The notes beneath the pieces are model-generated. The model had not been told where the DNA came from. It did no database searches and worked only from the letters and a program-made list of their open reading frames with translations. From Streptomyces sp. sk2.1 (GTDB lineage Bacteria; Actinomycetota; Actinomycetes; Streptomycetales; Streptomycetaceae): a stretch of DNA of 64,000 nt. The stretch lies in the NCBI RefSeq assembly GCF_008120935.1, contig NZ_RDBO01000020.1, forward strand, positions 1 to 64,000, read 5' to 3'. Positions within the stretch are counted from its first letter, which is position 1; each line of letters opens with the position of its first letter. Positions 33,641-43,609 of this stretch are shown in pieces. Made by a program: the position numbers and the translations under genes.

Positions 33641-33940
33641 ATGACCCCGCCGTACCCGACGGTCGGCGCCGACCGCCGTCGCCTCGCCGCACCGACTGCC
33701 GAAGAATCGGTTCCGCAGCCGGTGCCCCAGTCCGCGTCCCCCCGCTCCGCGTCGCGCCCGGGGCCGCACTTCGCCGATCCGCCCATCTACCGGGCCCTGC
33801 TGCGCCACTGGGAGAGCACGGACCGGACCCTGCCGGGCCGTCATGACCAGGAGTGGAACCGGATCATGACGACGCCCGTGTGGTCGGACCGGCCGTCGCG
33901 GGTCAGCGCGTCTCGGGACCCGCGAGGTGGCGGGCGATGA
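33641..33940 (+). CDS. Small conserved hypothetical protein
   Basis: This 99-aa frame has strong third-position GC in its second half (HFADPPIYRALLRHWESTDR...HDQEWNRIMTTPVW), which looks like a genuine short Streptomyces protein. Its first 40 residues are Pro/Ser-rich and the true start could be downstream. Its 3' end overlaps the convergent acyl-CoA dehydrogenase gene by 38 bp. No function is apparent. Confidence 0.55.
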   Translation: MTPPYPTVGADRRRLAAPTAEESVPQPVPQSASPRSASRPGPHFADPPIYRALLRHWESTDRTLPGRHDQEWNRIMTTPVWSDRPSRVSASRDPRGGGR

Positions 33941-35075
33941 CCATGCGCTGGATCTGATTGGTGCCCTCGACGATCTGGAGCACCTTGGCCTCGCGCATCA
34001 GCCGCTCGACCGGGAAGTCGAGGGTGTAGCCGTATCCGCCGAGCACCTGGACGGCGTCGACGGTGACCCGCATGGCCGTGTCCGTGCAGAACAGCTTGGC
34101 CATGGCCGCCTGGCGCGAGAAGGGCTTGCCCTCGTCGCGCAGCCGCGCCGCCTCCAGGTAGAGCGCCCGGCCCGCCTCGATCTGGGTGGCCATGTCGGCG
34201 AGCATGAAGCGCAGCCCCTGGAAGTCCGCGATGGGGCGGCCGAACTGCTGCCGTCCCGCCGCGTAGCCGAGCGCCTCGGTCAGGGCCGCCTGGGCGACAC
34301 CGATCGCGCAGGCGGCGATGCCCAGACGTCCGGAGTCGAGGGCGGACAGGGCGATCGCGAAGCCCTGGCCCTCCTCGCCGATCCGGCGCGCGTCGGAGAC
34401 CCGTACGCCGTCGAAGTTCAGCTGGGCGGTGGGCGAGCCCTTCATGCCCATCTTCTTCTCGGGGACGGCCGCGCTCAGCCCCTCGGCGTCGCCGGGAACC
34501 AGGAAGGCGGTGATGCCGCGGGCACCCTCGACCCCGGTACGGGCCAGGACGGTGTAGAAGTCGGCGATGCCGCCGTGGGTGATCCACGCCTTGGTGCCGG
34601 TGAGGACCCAGTCGTCACCGTCCCGGACGGCCTTCGTGCGCAGCGAGGCGGCATCGGAGCCCGAGGCGGGCTCGGAGAGGCAGTAGGCACCCAGCAGGCC
34701 CCCTCCCAGCATCGCCGGGAGGTGCTCGGCCTGCTGCTCCTTCGTGCCGTATCCGGCGACCGCGTGGCAGGCGAGGGAGTGGACGCTGACGCCGAGGCCG
34801 ACGGTGAGCCGGGCCGCGGCGAGCTCCTCCAGGACCTGGAGGTACACCTCGTACGGCTGGTCGCCGCCGCCGTGGGCGGAGTCGTAGGGCAGTCCGAGCA
34901 GGCCGGACTCGGAGAGCAGGGAGAAGACCTCGCGCGGGAACAGGCCCGCTTCCTCCTCCTCCGCGGCCCGGGGCGCGATCTCCCGCTGGGCGATGTCGCG
35001 GACGAGCGCGACGAGTTGCCTGGACTCCTCGGTGGGCAGACGGCGTTCCACCACATGCAAGGCACGGTCGGACAT
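33903..35075 (-). CDS. Acyl-CoA dehydrogenase
   Basis: This 390-aa flavoenzyme has the standard length and motifs: AYCLSEPASGSDAASLRTKA (FAD/substrate loop, about residue 125), WITHGG, and near the C-terminus the catalytic-base region VQVLGGYGYTLDFPVERLMREAKVLQIVEGTNQIQR. The glutamate of QIVEGTN is the usual catalytic base position. It would oxidise acyl-CoAs in beta-oxidation or branched-chain amino acid breakdown; substrate length is not determinable. The start at ATG 35075 has GGAGG about 11 bp upstream. Confidence 0.93.
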   Translation of the reverse strand: MSDRALHVVERRLPTEESRQLVALVRDIAQREIAPRAAEEEEAGLFPREVFSLLSESGLLGLPYDSAHGGGDQPYEVYLQVLEELAAARLTVGLGVSVHSLACHAVAGYGTKEQQAEHLPAMLGGGLLGAYCLSEPASGSDAASLRTKAVRDGDDWVLTGTKAWITHGGIADFYTVLARTGVEGARGITAFLVPGDAEGLSAAVPEKKMGMKGSPTAQLNFDGVRVSDARRIGEEGQGFAIALSALDSGRLGIAACAIGVAQAALTEALGYAAGRQQFGRPIADFQGLRFMLADMATQIEAGRALYLEAARLRDEGKPFSRQAAMAKLFCTDTAMRVTVDAVQVLGGYGYTLDFPVERLMREAKVLQIVEGTNQIQRMVIARHLAGPETR

Positions 35076-35312
35076 GACGGCGCTCTCCTCCCTGTCGGGC
35101 GTTGCGACGGTCGCGCGCGAGGGGGTGTGGGCGGCGCCGCCGGGGGTTTCCGGGTGAGCCCGGACAAGCACTGCTGCCCAACCGGTGCCGGCCCTCCCGG
35201 ATTACGAGAGTTGCTGGCCAGCGGCTGTGGCGGGTCGAGTATGCCCGATCGGACGATATCCGTCACGGGGCGGCCGGGCCACTCGGCCGCGGACGGGGCG
35301 ATCGCTCCGAAT

Positions 35313-35354
35313 TGGTCCGAACCATTGACCCAACTGGTCTAGTCCTTCTACGGT
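35313..35354 (+). promoter_or_regulatory. chiD promoter with two DasR-like elements
   Basis: A -35 TTGACC (35325-35330) and -10 TACGGT (35349-35354) are 18 bp apart. The palindromic element TGGTCCGAACCA (35313-35324) abuts the -35, and ACTGGTCTAGTCC (35333-35345) lies in the spacer. Both resemble the DasR-responsive element and the direct repeats known from Streptomyces chitinase promoters, so repression by DasR, relieved by amino sugars, is likely. Confidence 0.75.
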
Positions 35355-35449
35355 TCCAGGCAGACCGGCCTTTCCGCGTTCATGCCAAATCCATGCGGTG
35401 GTCGGCCGTACACCCCACATGTACGTTCCCTCCCCCACGAGGAGCAAAG

Positions 35450-36715
<1,266 letters not shown>

Positions 36716-36728
36716 TCACGGGAACCGG

Positions 36729-36766
36729 GGGCGGGGTGGCGGGCCGGTCGGCCTTCCGCCCCGCCC
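36729..36766. terminator. Terminator after chiD
   Basis: GGGCGGGG (36729-36736) pairs with CCCCGCCC (36759-36766), with a further GGCCGG...GGCC pairing inside. It lies 14 bp after the chiD stop and faces the convergent small gene. Confidence 0.65.
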
Positions 36767-36793
36767 TGTCCGTTCCTCGCATGAGGTCGTTCC

Positions 36794-36955
36794 TCACATG
36801 AGGCCGGCCCGGGTGACGAACACGGCGACCACCACGACGAGCGTCCAGCCCAGCACGGTCTCCAGGATCTTCGGGCCGTCCTGGGGGCCGCCGGTGCGCG
36901 CGCGGAGGCGGGCGGCGAAGTGGGTGGTGACGGTTTCGGCAGCAGTCGCAGTCAT
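36794..36955 (-). CDS. 53-aa single-pass membrane peptide
   Basis: This short frame reads MTATAAETVTTHFAARLRAR, then GGPQDGPKILETVLGW, then a hydrophobic helix (TLVVVVAVFVTRAGLM). It starts at ATG 36955 and stops at 36794. The amphipathic N-terminal half plus single C-terminal helix suggest a tail-anchored peptide. Codon third positions are GC-rich throughout, which supports it being coding. No homologous family comes to mind. Confidence 0.6.
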   Translation of the reverse strand: MTATAAETVTTHFAARLRARTGGPQDGPKILETVLGWTLVVVVAVFVTRAGLM

Positions 36956-37188
36956 GGCATCTCGCTCGGTTCGGCCGGCATGTGGTGTCCCCCGAGGACC
37001 CGACCACAGTGCCAGTACGACCGGCTCCCGGGGTAGAGACGTGCGTCACCGCCCCGGGCGGGACCGTCCTCCGGGGCCGTACGCCGACGGCGTCCGGGGC
37101 CCGCCCGCGCCCCGGCGCCGGGGCTCCCGGGAGCGAGTGCCGCGGGCGGGCCCCGTGCCGGAGACCACACGGCCGCGCACGGCGTTCA
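36956..37188. other. Intergenic stretch before the DHA2 transporter terminator
   Basis: This 233-bp GC-rich stretch shows no convincing gene. It must hold the promoter of the 53-aa peptide near its left end, but I cannot pick out boxes with confidence. Confidence 0.4.
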
Positions 37189-37244
37189 CGCGGTACGGGA
37201 CCGGCGGACATCGATCACCCGATGTCCGCCGGTCCCGTACCGCG
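37189..37244 (-). terminator. Terminator with a 25-bp perfect stem
   Basis: Arms 37189-37213 and 37220-37244 pair perfectly around a 6-base loop, 31 bp downstream of the transporter stop codon. This is an unusually long stem for an intrinsic terminator. Confidence 0.8.
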
Positions 37245-37275
37245 TCGATGCCCTTCGCGCATCCGCGCGCCGTGG

Positions 37276-38718
37276 TCACACGCCGACCGATTCGCCGCCC
37301 TTCCGCGGTGCGGCGTCCCGGCCCGAGGCCGGTTCGCTCCTCTCGCCCCGCATCAGGGCCAGGGTGAGCAGTCCGCCCGCCGCCGCGATCGCCGCCGCCG
37401 CGGTGAAGGCCGAGGCGAACCCGTCGGTGAGGGCGGGCAGATCGCCGAGCCTGCCGGCGCCCCGGGACGTCGCCAGTGCGGTGAGAGCGGCGAGACCGAG
37501 GGCCGAACCCACCTGGTAGGTGGTGTTGACGATGCCGGAGGCGAGGCCCGCCTGCTCCTGGGGCGCTCCCGACATGGCGGTCATCATCGCCGGGATGTAG
37601 GCGAGGGACATGCCGAGCGCGGCGACCAGCGACGCGGGCAGGACGTCGATCAGGAAGGTGCCGGTCGGCTCGACGGCGGACAGCCACACCAGCCCGGCGG
37701 CCAGGACGAACAGCCCGCCCGCGACGAGCGGCTTGGCACCGAACCGGGCGAGGAGACGGGCGGTGATCGTCGTCATGAAGATCATCAGCAGGACCGTCAT
37801 GGGCAGGAGCGCCGCACCGCTGGCGAAGGCGCCGTATCCGAGCACCTGCTGCAGGTAGAGGTTGAGGAAGTACCACATCGGGATCCAGGCGGCGCCGAGC
37901 AGGGCCATGGCCAGGTTGGACGCCCCGAGCCTCGGGGTCCGCCAGATGCCGAGCGGCATGAGCGGGCTGCGGACGGAGCGCTGGATCACCAGGAAGAGCG
38001 CCAGGAGCACCGCCGCCCCGCCGAGTTCGAGCAGGGTCGAGGTCGCGCCCCAGCCGATCTCGGGTGCGCGCACGACGGCGAGGACCGCGAGTGCGAGTCC
38101 CGCGGTGACCGCGGTCGCGCCCAGGACGTCGACCGAGCCCCTGCGCCCCTGGACGGCGGGCAGCAGGCCGGTGGCCGCGAGGGTCACGAGGCCGATGGGG
38201 ACGTAGATGATGAAGACCCAGGGCCAGCTGGCCCATTCCGTGAAGACGCCGCCGAGGAACACACCGGCCGTGCCGCCCGCGGGGGCCGCCGCGCCGTAGA
38301 AGGCGAGCGCCTTGCCGAGCTCCTTCGGGTTGTGCCCGAAGAGCATCATCAGCAGCGTCATCGAGGCGGGCGCGATGAGGGCACCGCCCACGCCCTGCAC
38401 GGCACGCCCCACGATCTCGGTGGTGGCGTCACCCGCGGCCGCGGCCACGACGGAGCCCGCGACGAGGATCACCCAGCCGCCCGCGAACACCTTCCGGGCA
38501 CCGAGCAGATCGGAGAGGCGGCCGCCGAGCAGCAGGAGTCCGCCGAAGGCGATGACGTACGCGTTGAAGACCCATTGCAGGTCCCCCTGGGTGAAGCCGA
38601 GATCGCGCTGCATCTCGGGAAGCGCGACCCCGATGATCGAAGTGTCCATGATGACCATGAACTGGGCGGTGGCCAGCACGGCCAGTGCCCACCACCGCCG
38701 AGGGTTGATAGCCGACAT
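37276..38718 (-). CDS. DHA2-family multidrug efflux transporter (EmrB/QacA type)
   Basis: This 480-aa MFS exporter has 13-14 hydrophobic helices. Family marks are the first-helix motif FMVIMDTSIIGVALP, the motif A region GGRLSDLLGARKVFAGG and motif C-like PAGGTAGVFLGGV. Such proteins expel toxic organic compounds or antibiotics. ATG 38718 is the usual N-terminus (MSAINPRRWWALAVL). Two identical-form palindromes upstream resemble binding sites of CsoR-family repressors, so expression may be induced by copper, formaldehyde or another CsoR-family ligand. The substrate is not determinable from sequence. Confidence 0.9.
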   Translation of the reverse strand: MSAINPRRWWALAVLATAQFMVIMDTSIIGVALPEMQRDLGFTQGDLQWVFNAYVIAFGGLLLLGGRLSDLLGARKVFAGGWVILVAGSVVAAAAGDATTEIVGRAVQGVGGALIAPASMTLLMMLFGHNPKELGKALAFYGAAAPAGGTAGVFLGGVFTEWASWPWVFIIYVPIGLVTLAATGLLPAVQGRRGSVDVLGATAVTAGLALAVLAVVRAPEIGWGATSTLLELGGAAVLLALFLVIQRSVRSPLMPLGIWRTPRLGASNLAMALLGAAWIPMWYFLNLYLQQVLGYGAFASGAALLPMTVLLMIFMTTITARLLARFGAKPLVAGGLFVLAAGLVWLSAVEPTGTFLIDVLPASLVAALGMSLAYIPAMMTAMSGAPQEQAGLASGIVNTTYQVGSALGLAALTALATSRGAGRLGDLPALTDGFASAFTAAAAIAAAGGLLTLALMRGERSEPASGRDAAPRKGGESVGV

Positions 38719-38742
38719 CACTTGCTCCCTGATCGGACCTTG

Positions 38743-38796
38743 ATACCCCTGGGGGGTATTTCGTCGACCGGAACGTAACATACCCCGGCGGGGTAT
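38743..38796. promoter_or_regulatory. Paired CsoR-family-type operators
   Basis: ATACCCC-TGG-GGGGTAT (38743-38759) and ATACCCC-GGC-GGGGTAT (38780-38796) are perfect 7-3-7 palindromes with centres 37 bp apart, just upstream of the transporter. The form is that of CsoR/RcnR/FrmR-family (DUF156) operators. Confidence 0.7.
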
Positions 38797-39101
38797 GGAA
38801 GAGGGGTTGTGCACCCCGCACCCGGCACGGAGCGACCAGGGCGGACGAACACGCACGAAAGGGGTGACGGGCGGTCACTCGCCGGAGCTCCGGCCGGGGT
38901 TGCGGGTCGCGCCGAGCGGTGCGCGTTCCGGCGAACGGGCCGGCGCCGGGACGGGAGGCACCGGAGCGCGACGGCCCGGCGGCGGATGCGGACGGCGGGG
39001 GACAGCGGCATCCCCCTTCCCGCGCCCGCTGTGCGTTCGCCGCCGGGGCACCGGACGCGCACCCTGATGAGGAGACCGCCCCCTGCCGTCAGGTTCCTCC
39101 C

Positions 39102-39968
39102 ATGGCGTCCACCCCGAGCCCGCCCAAGCCCCACGGTTCCCCGGCGCATGCCGCCGTGCGAGGCGGCTGCACCGTCGGTGCGCCCTGCTGGGCGAGCCTC
39201 GCCACGCCCGACGCCGAGGCCGCGCAGCGCTTCTACGGGGCCGTGCTGGGGTGGGCCTTCCGGCGCACCTCGCTGGGCGAGGACTTCCGGATGGCGCTGT
39301 CGGGGGGCGTGCCCACCGCGAGCCTGGGGTGCACGGCGCCGGCGTTGCAGGTGGCCCTCGACTGGACGCCCTACTTCTCCGTCCCGGACGCCGACGGGAC
39401 GGCGGCCCGCATCATGGAGCGCAGCGGCACCGTCGCGGTGGGCCCGGTCCGCCTCCCCCTGGGTCGCGGCGCCCTCGCGGCCGACCGGGAGGGCAACCGC
39501 TTCGGCATCTGGGAGGGGCCGCTGATCACCGACTGGGAGTCGTGGCGCGCCCGTCGCCCGTGGCGGCTGGAACTGCACGCGGGCGACATGTTCGAGGCCG
39601 CCATCTTCTACGGCGAGGTGCTGGAGTGGGCCTGCGGCCGGCCCGGCTGCTGCGAGGTCCGGTACGAGAGGGGCGGCGTCACGCTCCGGGACGTCGGCGG
39701 CGCGGCGGCCAGGATCGTACCGGTGGGCTCACCGCTGAGCGGTGAACGGGCACGTCCGGGGTGGCACCTCTACTTCCCGGTGCCGGACGCCGAATCGGCG
39801 GCGGTCGCCGCGTGCCGGTACGGCGGCGGGGTCGTCGGCCGGTCGGCGGAGAAGAACCGCCGCACGGTCCTGCTGCACGACCTGCACGGCGCGGTCTTCG
39901 GTGCCGATTCCCCCGGCAGGACGGTGGTCGCTCCCCGCGGGGCCGTCCCTCCCCCGGCCCCCGGGTGA
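39102..39968 (+). CDS. Two-domain VOC (glyoxalase-like) protein
   Basis: This 288-aa protein contains two tandem vicinal-oxygen-chelate domains. The first begins GAPCWASLATPDAEAAQRFYGAVLGWAF and the second WRLELHAGDMFEAAIFYGEVLEWACG. Such twin-VOC proteins are common in Streptomyces, sometimes annotated as hydroxylases without proof. Metal ligands cannot be confirmed by eye, so binding or catalysis is open. ATG 39102 was chosen since the upstream frame is low-complexity. Confidence 0.8.
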   Translation: MASTPSPPKPHGSPAHAAVRGGCTVGAPCWASLATPDAEAAQRFYGAVLGWAFRRTSLGEDFRMALSGGVPTASLGCTAPALQVALDWTPYFSVPDADGTAARIMERSGTVAVGPVRLPLGRGALAADREGNRFGIWEGPLITDWESWRARRPWRLELHAGDMFEAAIFYGEVLEWACGRPGCCEVRYERGGVTLRDVGGAAARIVPVGSPLSGERARPGWHLYFPVPDAESAAVAACRYGGGVVGRSAEKNRRTVLLHDLHGAVFGADSPGRTVVAPRGAVPPPAPG

Positions 39969-40013
39969 CGGGACGCCCGGCACGGACCCGCCGCACGGGC
40001 GCCGACGGAATCG

Positions 40014-40188
40014 GGACGGCAGCGGGATCCGGACGGCAGCGGCATCCCGGCGTCACCGGGACCCGGGCGTCAGCAGGATCCAGGCACGTCACCGGGACCC
40101 GGGCGTCGGCGGAGTCCCGGTGTCACTGCGGTCCGGACCTCGGCGGAATCCCGGCTTCACCGGGTTCCGTGCGTCACTGGTGTCCCGG
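40014..40188. repeat. Degenerate 34-36 bp tandem repeat
   Basis: Four units follow one another at about 40050, 40085, 40121 and 40155, preceded by two shorter GACGGCAGCGG copies. The run CGTCACCGGGACCCGGGCGT is repeated exactly at 40051 and 40087. The last unit overlaps the 3' end of the zinc-ribbon gene. Confidence 0.75.
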
Positions 40189-40374
40189 GCTCCCGCCCAC
40201 CGGCTCCTCCAGGTATTCGGGGCAGTCGGGATTGCCGCAGGGGCCTGCGGCCCGCACGGGCACGAAGACCCCGAGGGTCTTGTGCCGCCTGGTGATGGTG
40301 ACGGGGAGGGGCTGCTTGCAGACCGGGCACACAAGCGCCCCCTGGGGACCGGTCTCATGCTCGGTTTTGCTCAT
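40174..40374 (-). CDS. Small zinc-ribbon protein
   Basis: This 66-aa protein contains VCPVCKQPLPV (CxxC) and AGPCGNPDCPEYLEE (CxxxxC), a probable single zinc ribbon. The remainder is basic and polar. Third-position GC is strong, which supports coding. It is divergent from the secreted FN3 protein gene; a role in nucleic-acid or protein binding is only a family-level guess. Confidence 0.7.
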   Translation of the reverse strand: MSKTEHETGPQGALVCPVCKQPLPVTITRRHKTLGVFVPVRAAGPCGNPDCPEYLEEPVGGSPGHQ

Positions 40375-40512
40375 TCTTTAACCATATGTCGTATGAACCC
40401 GGACCGTGGGGCCGAAATCCGACCCCACGGCCTACAACCAAGCCCGTTCCTCGCGAGTCTTGATCGTCGGCAGTCACGTCCTGCCGCAGAAGACCGAGAT
40501 CGAAGGAACGAA

Positions 40513-42567
40513 TTGAACCGACCCAGAGGCACAACGGTCGCCGCCGCCGGCGCCGTCGTACTCGCCACCGCGGGGGGTCTGCTCAGCGTGGCCGCCCCCG
40601 CCTCCGCCGCCGTGACCTGCGCGTCCCCCGTCTTCAAGCGGACGTTCTACGCGAACACCACGTTCTCCGGGACCCCCAAGGGCACGGACTGCGACTCGGT
40701 GATCGACCAGAACTGGGGAACCGGCGCGCCCGGCGTCAAGGGCATGCCCGCCAACAACTTCGGCGTCCGCTGGTCCATGACCCGCGACTTCGGCTCGGGC
40801 GGCCCCTTCACGTTCGCCGCCTCCTCCCGTGACGGCATCCGCGTCTACCTCGACGGGGTCCGCAAGGTCGACGTGTGGAAGAACGTCTCCACCACCGTCT
40901 CCAAGACCGTCCAGGTGACCGTCCCGTCGGGCCGGCACAGCCTCCGCGTCGACTTCGTGAACTGGACCGGCGCCGCCGACGTCAAATTCTCCTACACCCC
41001 CCGCACCTCGGCGACCGTCGACAAGGTCAAGCCGCTCGTGCCGACCGGGACCACCGTCGTCTACAGCCCGACGGCCATGTCCACGAAGATCGGCTGGGCC
41101 GGGAACAAGGAGATGGACCTCGCCGGGTACCGCGTCTACCGGCGGCTGAAGGGCACCTCCTACCCCACGAAGCCGATCGCGACCACGACGTCCACCTCGT
41201 ACACCGACACGACCGTCCCGAAGGACGGCAACGTCTACTACTACGAGGTCCGCGCCCACGACAAGGCCGGCAACGTCTCCTCCGGCACCGCCGACCTGGC
41301 CGTCACCACCGTCGACCGCACCGCTCCCGCCGCCCCGAAGGGCGTCGAGGACAACTGGTCCATGGACTTCCCGACCGAGATCACCCTCTACTGGGACAGC
41401 AACACGGAGCCGGACCTCGCCGGGTACCGCGTCTACCGCTCGACGTCCACCCCGGTCGCCCTCACCCCCGAGAACCTCCTCACCGGCGACAAGCTGTCGC
41501 CCGGCGGGTACACCGGCCCGCTGCCGCCGACCGGCGACGTCCACTACTACGTCGTCACCGCCGTCGACACCCACGGGCTGGAGTCCCCGGCCTCGGCCGC
41601 GGCGATGTACTACACCCGTGACCTGACGGGCCCCGTGGACACCGCCCTCAACGTGCGGGCCGTCGAGAGCGAGGCGGGCGTCACCCTGGACTGGGACGCC
41701 TCCGAGCGGACCAGTGACGACTTCGCGGGCTACTCGGTCTTCCGGAAGACCGTGCGGGGCACCACCGTCGGCGTGAGCGAGGAGGTCGGCAAGGGCGTGC
41801 GGGGCACCACCTTCACCGACGCCGCCCCGCCGCCCGGCTTCACGTACCGCTACCGGGTGGTGGCCCTGGACCACGCGAGGAACGGGGGCGTCCCCTCCCA
41901 GGAGCTCACCCTCGACGTCGTCGGCAACACGACCGCGCCGGCCGCGGTCGCCGACCTGACCGCCACCCCGAAGGAGAACGGCGTCACGCTCTCCTGGGAC
42001 GCGAACGACGAACCGGGCTTCGATCACTACCGCGTGCTGCGCGGCACCCTCGCCGACGGCGGGTGGACCTACACCCCGGTGCAGGACCCCTGGACCCTGA
42101 AGCCGCGGGAGATCACGGCGACGACGTTCCACGACGCCGTGCCCGCCGACGGCCAGCAGGTGCGCTACGCCGTCGTCGCCGTCGACCAGTACGGCAACCG
42201 GCTCGCCCCGGAGACCGGCGCGTCCGTCGCCGACGTCACCGAGCTGGATCTCCGCCCGACCGCCCCGCCCGCGACCGGCGCGCCGCTCGGCCACCTCGCC
42301 GCCGACGCCTCCGGCTGGATCTCCTGGTTCCTGTCCAGCGACAGGAACGAGAACGGCAGCCCGGTCTCCGGCTTCGCCATCCACCGCTGGAACCCGCGGA
42401 CCGCGACGTTCGAGCGGATCGGCACCGAGCCCGAGGACAACGCCGGCAGCGGCGACTGGACGGACCTCGACCAGCCGGCCGCCACCACGGTGTACTACCG
42501 CGTCACGGTCCTCTACGCGGACGGCACCGAGTCCGGCGCGAGCGAGACGGTCACCGTGACCGACTGA
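40513..42567 (+). CDS. Secreted multi-domain FN3 protein with PA14-like N-terminal domain
   Basis: This 684-aa protein starts at TTG 40513 with AAGGA about 5 bp upstream. A signal peptide (about residues 1-33, ending ASAA) is followed by a PA14-like domain (RTFYANTTFSG...FAASSRDGIRVYLDGVRKVD, about 40-170) that may bind sugars, then four to five fibronectin type III repeats. The repeats share patterns such as DLAGYRVYR (twice) and FAGYSVFRK, with (Y/V)YYxVxAxD motifs. No catalytic domain is seen. It is most likely a cell-surface or secreted binding/adhesion protein; it has no sortase motif. Confidence 0.82.
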   Translation: MNRPRGTTVAAAGAVVLATAGGLLSVAAPASAAVTCASPVFKRTFYANTTFSGTPKGTDCDSVIDQNWGTGAPGVKGMPANNFGVRWSMTRDFGSGGPFTFAASSRDGIRVYLDGVRKVDVWKNVSTTVSKTVQVTVPSGRHSLRVDFVNWTGAADVKFSYTPRTSATVDKVKPLVPTGTTVVYSPTAMSTKIGWAGNKEMDLAGYRVYRRLKGTSYPTKPIATTTSTSYTDTTVPKDGNVYYYEVRAHDKAGNVSSGTADLAVTTVDRTAPAAPKGVEDNWSMDFPTEITLYWDSNTEPDLAGYRVYRSTSTPVALTPENLLTGDKLSPGGYTGPLPPTGDVHYYVVTAVDTHGLESPASAAAMYYTRDLTGPVDTALNVRAVESEAGVTLDWDASERTSDDFAGYSVFRKTVRGTTVGVSEEVGKGVRGTTFTDAAPPPGFTYRYRVVALDHARNGGVPSQELTLDVVGNTTAPAAVADLTATPKENGVTLSWDANDEPGFDHYRVLRGTLADGGWTYTPVQDPWTLKPREITATTFHDAVPADGQQVRYAVVAVDQYGNRLAPETGASVADVTELDLRPTAPPATGAPLGHLAADASGWISWFLSSDRNENGSPVSGFAIHRWNPRTATFERIGTEPEDNAGSGDWTDLDQPAATTVYYRVTVLYADGTESGASETVTVTD

Positions 42568-43070
42568 TCGCCCCGGCGCGGGAGTTCCCCGCGACCGCGG
42601 ATCCGCCCTCCGGTCGGCCCCTGGGGCCGACCGGAGGGAATCGGGACGCCACCGGTGCCGCCGGGAAGTGCATCGACGCCGTGTGCCCTTCCCCGTTTCC
42701 CCGCACCGCTCGTGTGGCGGGCGGCGGGCCCGTTCGGGCGAGGCCGAGTCGTCGAGCAGGACCTCCGCCCGCGACCCCGGGTCCTCGTACGAACGAGGCG
42801 GTCGACGTTCGCACAGCGGATCGCGGCGGCCCACCCGGGACCGGCTTACAAAAAAGCCAGGCAAAAGGGCGCCGAGGGCCGCTCGTCCATGAACAAGGCA
42901 GGAACTGCGCCGGGCTCCCGGGCACTGAGGCGGTACGACGTGCGGATCACCGTCCGGCCGCATCGGTGAGGGCAACCCCTTCTGCCCGTGTGCGGCAACG
43001 CCGGGCATGGCGGCCCTCGACGAATTCGTCGATGCCGCGCCTCCAGGGGCGAAGGCCCCGCCCGAAGTCG
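42568..43070. other. Intergenic region after the FN3 protein
   Basis: I see no supported gene in these 503 bp. A weak stem GGCTT...AAGCC around an A-rich loop (about 42843-42858) could be a terminator. Open frames here have irregular codon bias and end in proline/arginine-rich noise. Confidence 0.5.
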
Positions 43071-43226
43071 CTACCAGTAGTGCCTTCGCCCCGCGACGGC
43101 GTGCCCCATCCCGCCCAGGATCCACAGGATCAGGCCGACCACGGCCAGAATGATTCCGATGGTCCACAGGATGGAAATACCGGTGACGAAACCGATGACG
43201 AGCAGTATGACTCCCAGAATGATCAC
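43071..43226 (-). CDS. 51-aa two-helix membrane protein (DUF6131-like)
   Basis: This tiny protein is two adjacent hydrophobic helices (VIILGVILLVIGFVTGIS, then WTIGIILAVVGLILWILG) followed by a basic tail (GRRHYW). Proteins of this form are common in actinobacteria and are annotated DUF6131; the role is unknown. GTG 43226 has GGAG 7 bp upstream; longer frames upstream are not credible. Confidence 0.75.
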   Translation of the reverse strand: MIILGVILLVIGFVTGISILWTIGIILAVVGLILWILGGMGHAVAGRRHYW

Positions 43227-43609
43227 AGCACGCTCCGATCTCGTGTGTGTTCTTCTCCTTTCACTCTGTCCCCCCTGAGCCGTTGCGGCAACTGCCCAGG
43301 TTCTCAAGTCGGCTCGGGCGTGGCGCAGGCCGCCGCCGCTCACCGCGCGGGAGCCCCTCAGCCCCGGCGACTGCTCCTCCCTCGCCGGGGCATCGCCTTC
43401 CCGGAACTCAACGCGCTGTTCCCCGAACCCCATTGCCCCCGGGTGGAGCGGGCTCCCCCGGGGCCGGAGGGCGACGAGCGCGAGAGAACCTCCTCCGCCC
43501 CCGGCACCGGGCGGGTGTCGCACCGCAACCGGACCGCCACGGCCACCCGCCCAGGACGGTCGGGAGCGCTGCCGTCAGGTGGGCGGGGCGGCCGCGGCGC
43601 CGCATGGGC

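Noticed and set aside
42655-42969. 104-codon frame in the gap after the FN3 gene
   Set aside because: Mixed codon bias, arginine/proline-rich text and no ribosome binding site.
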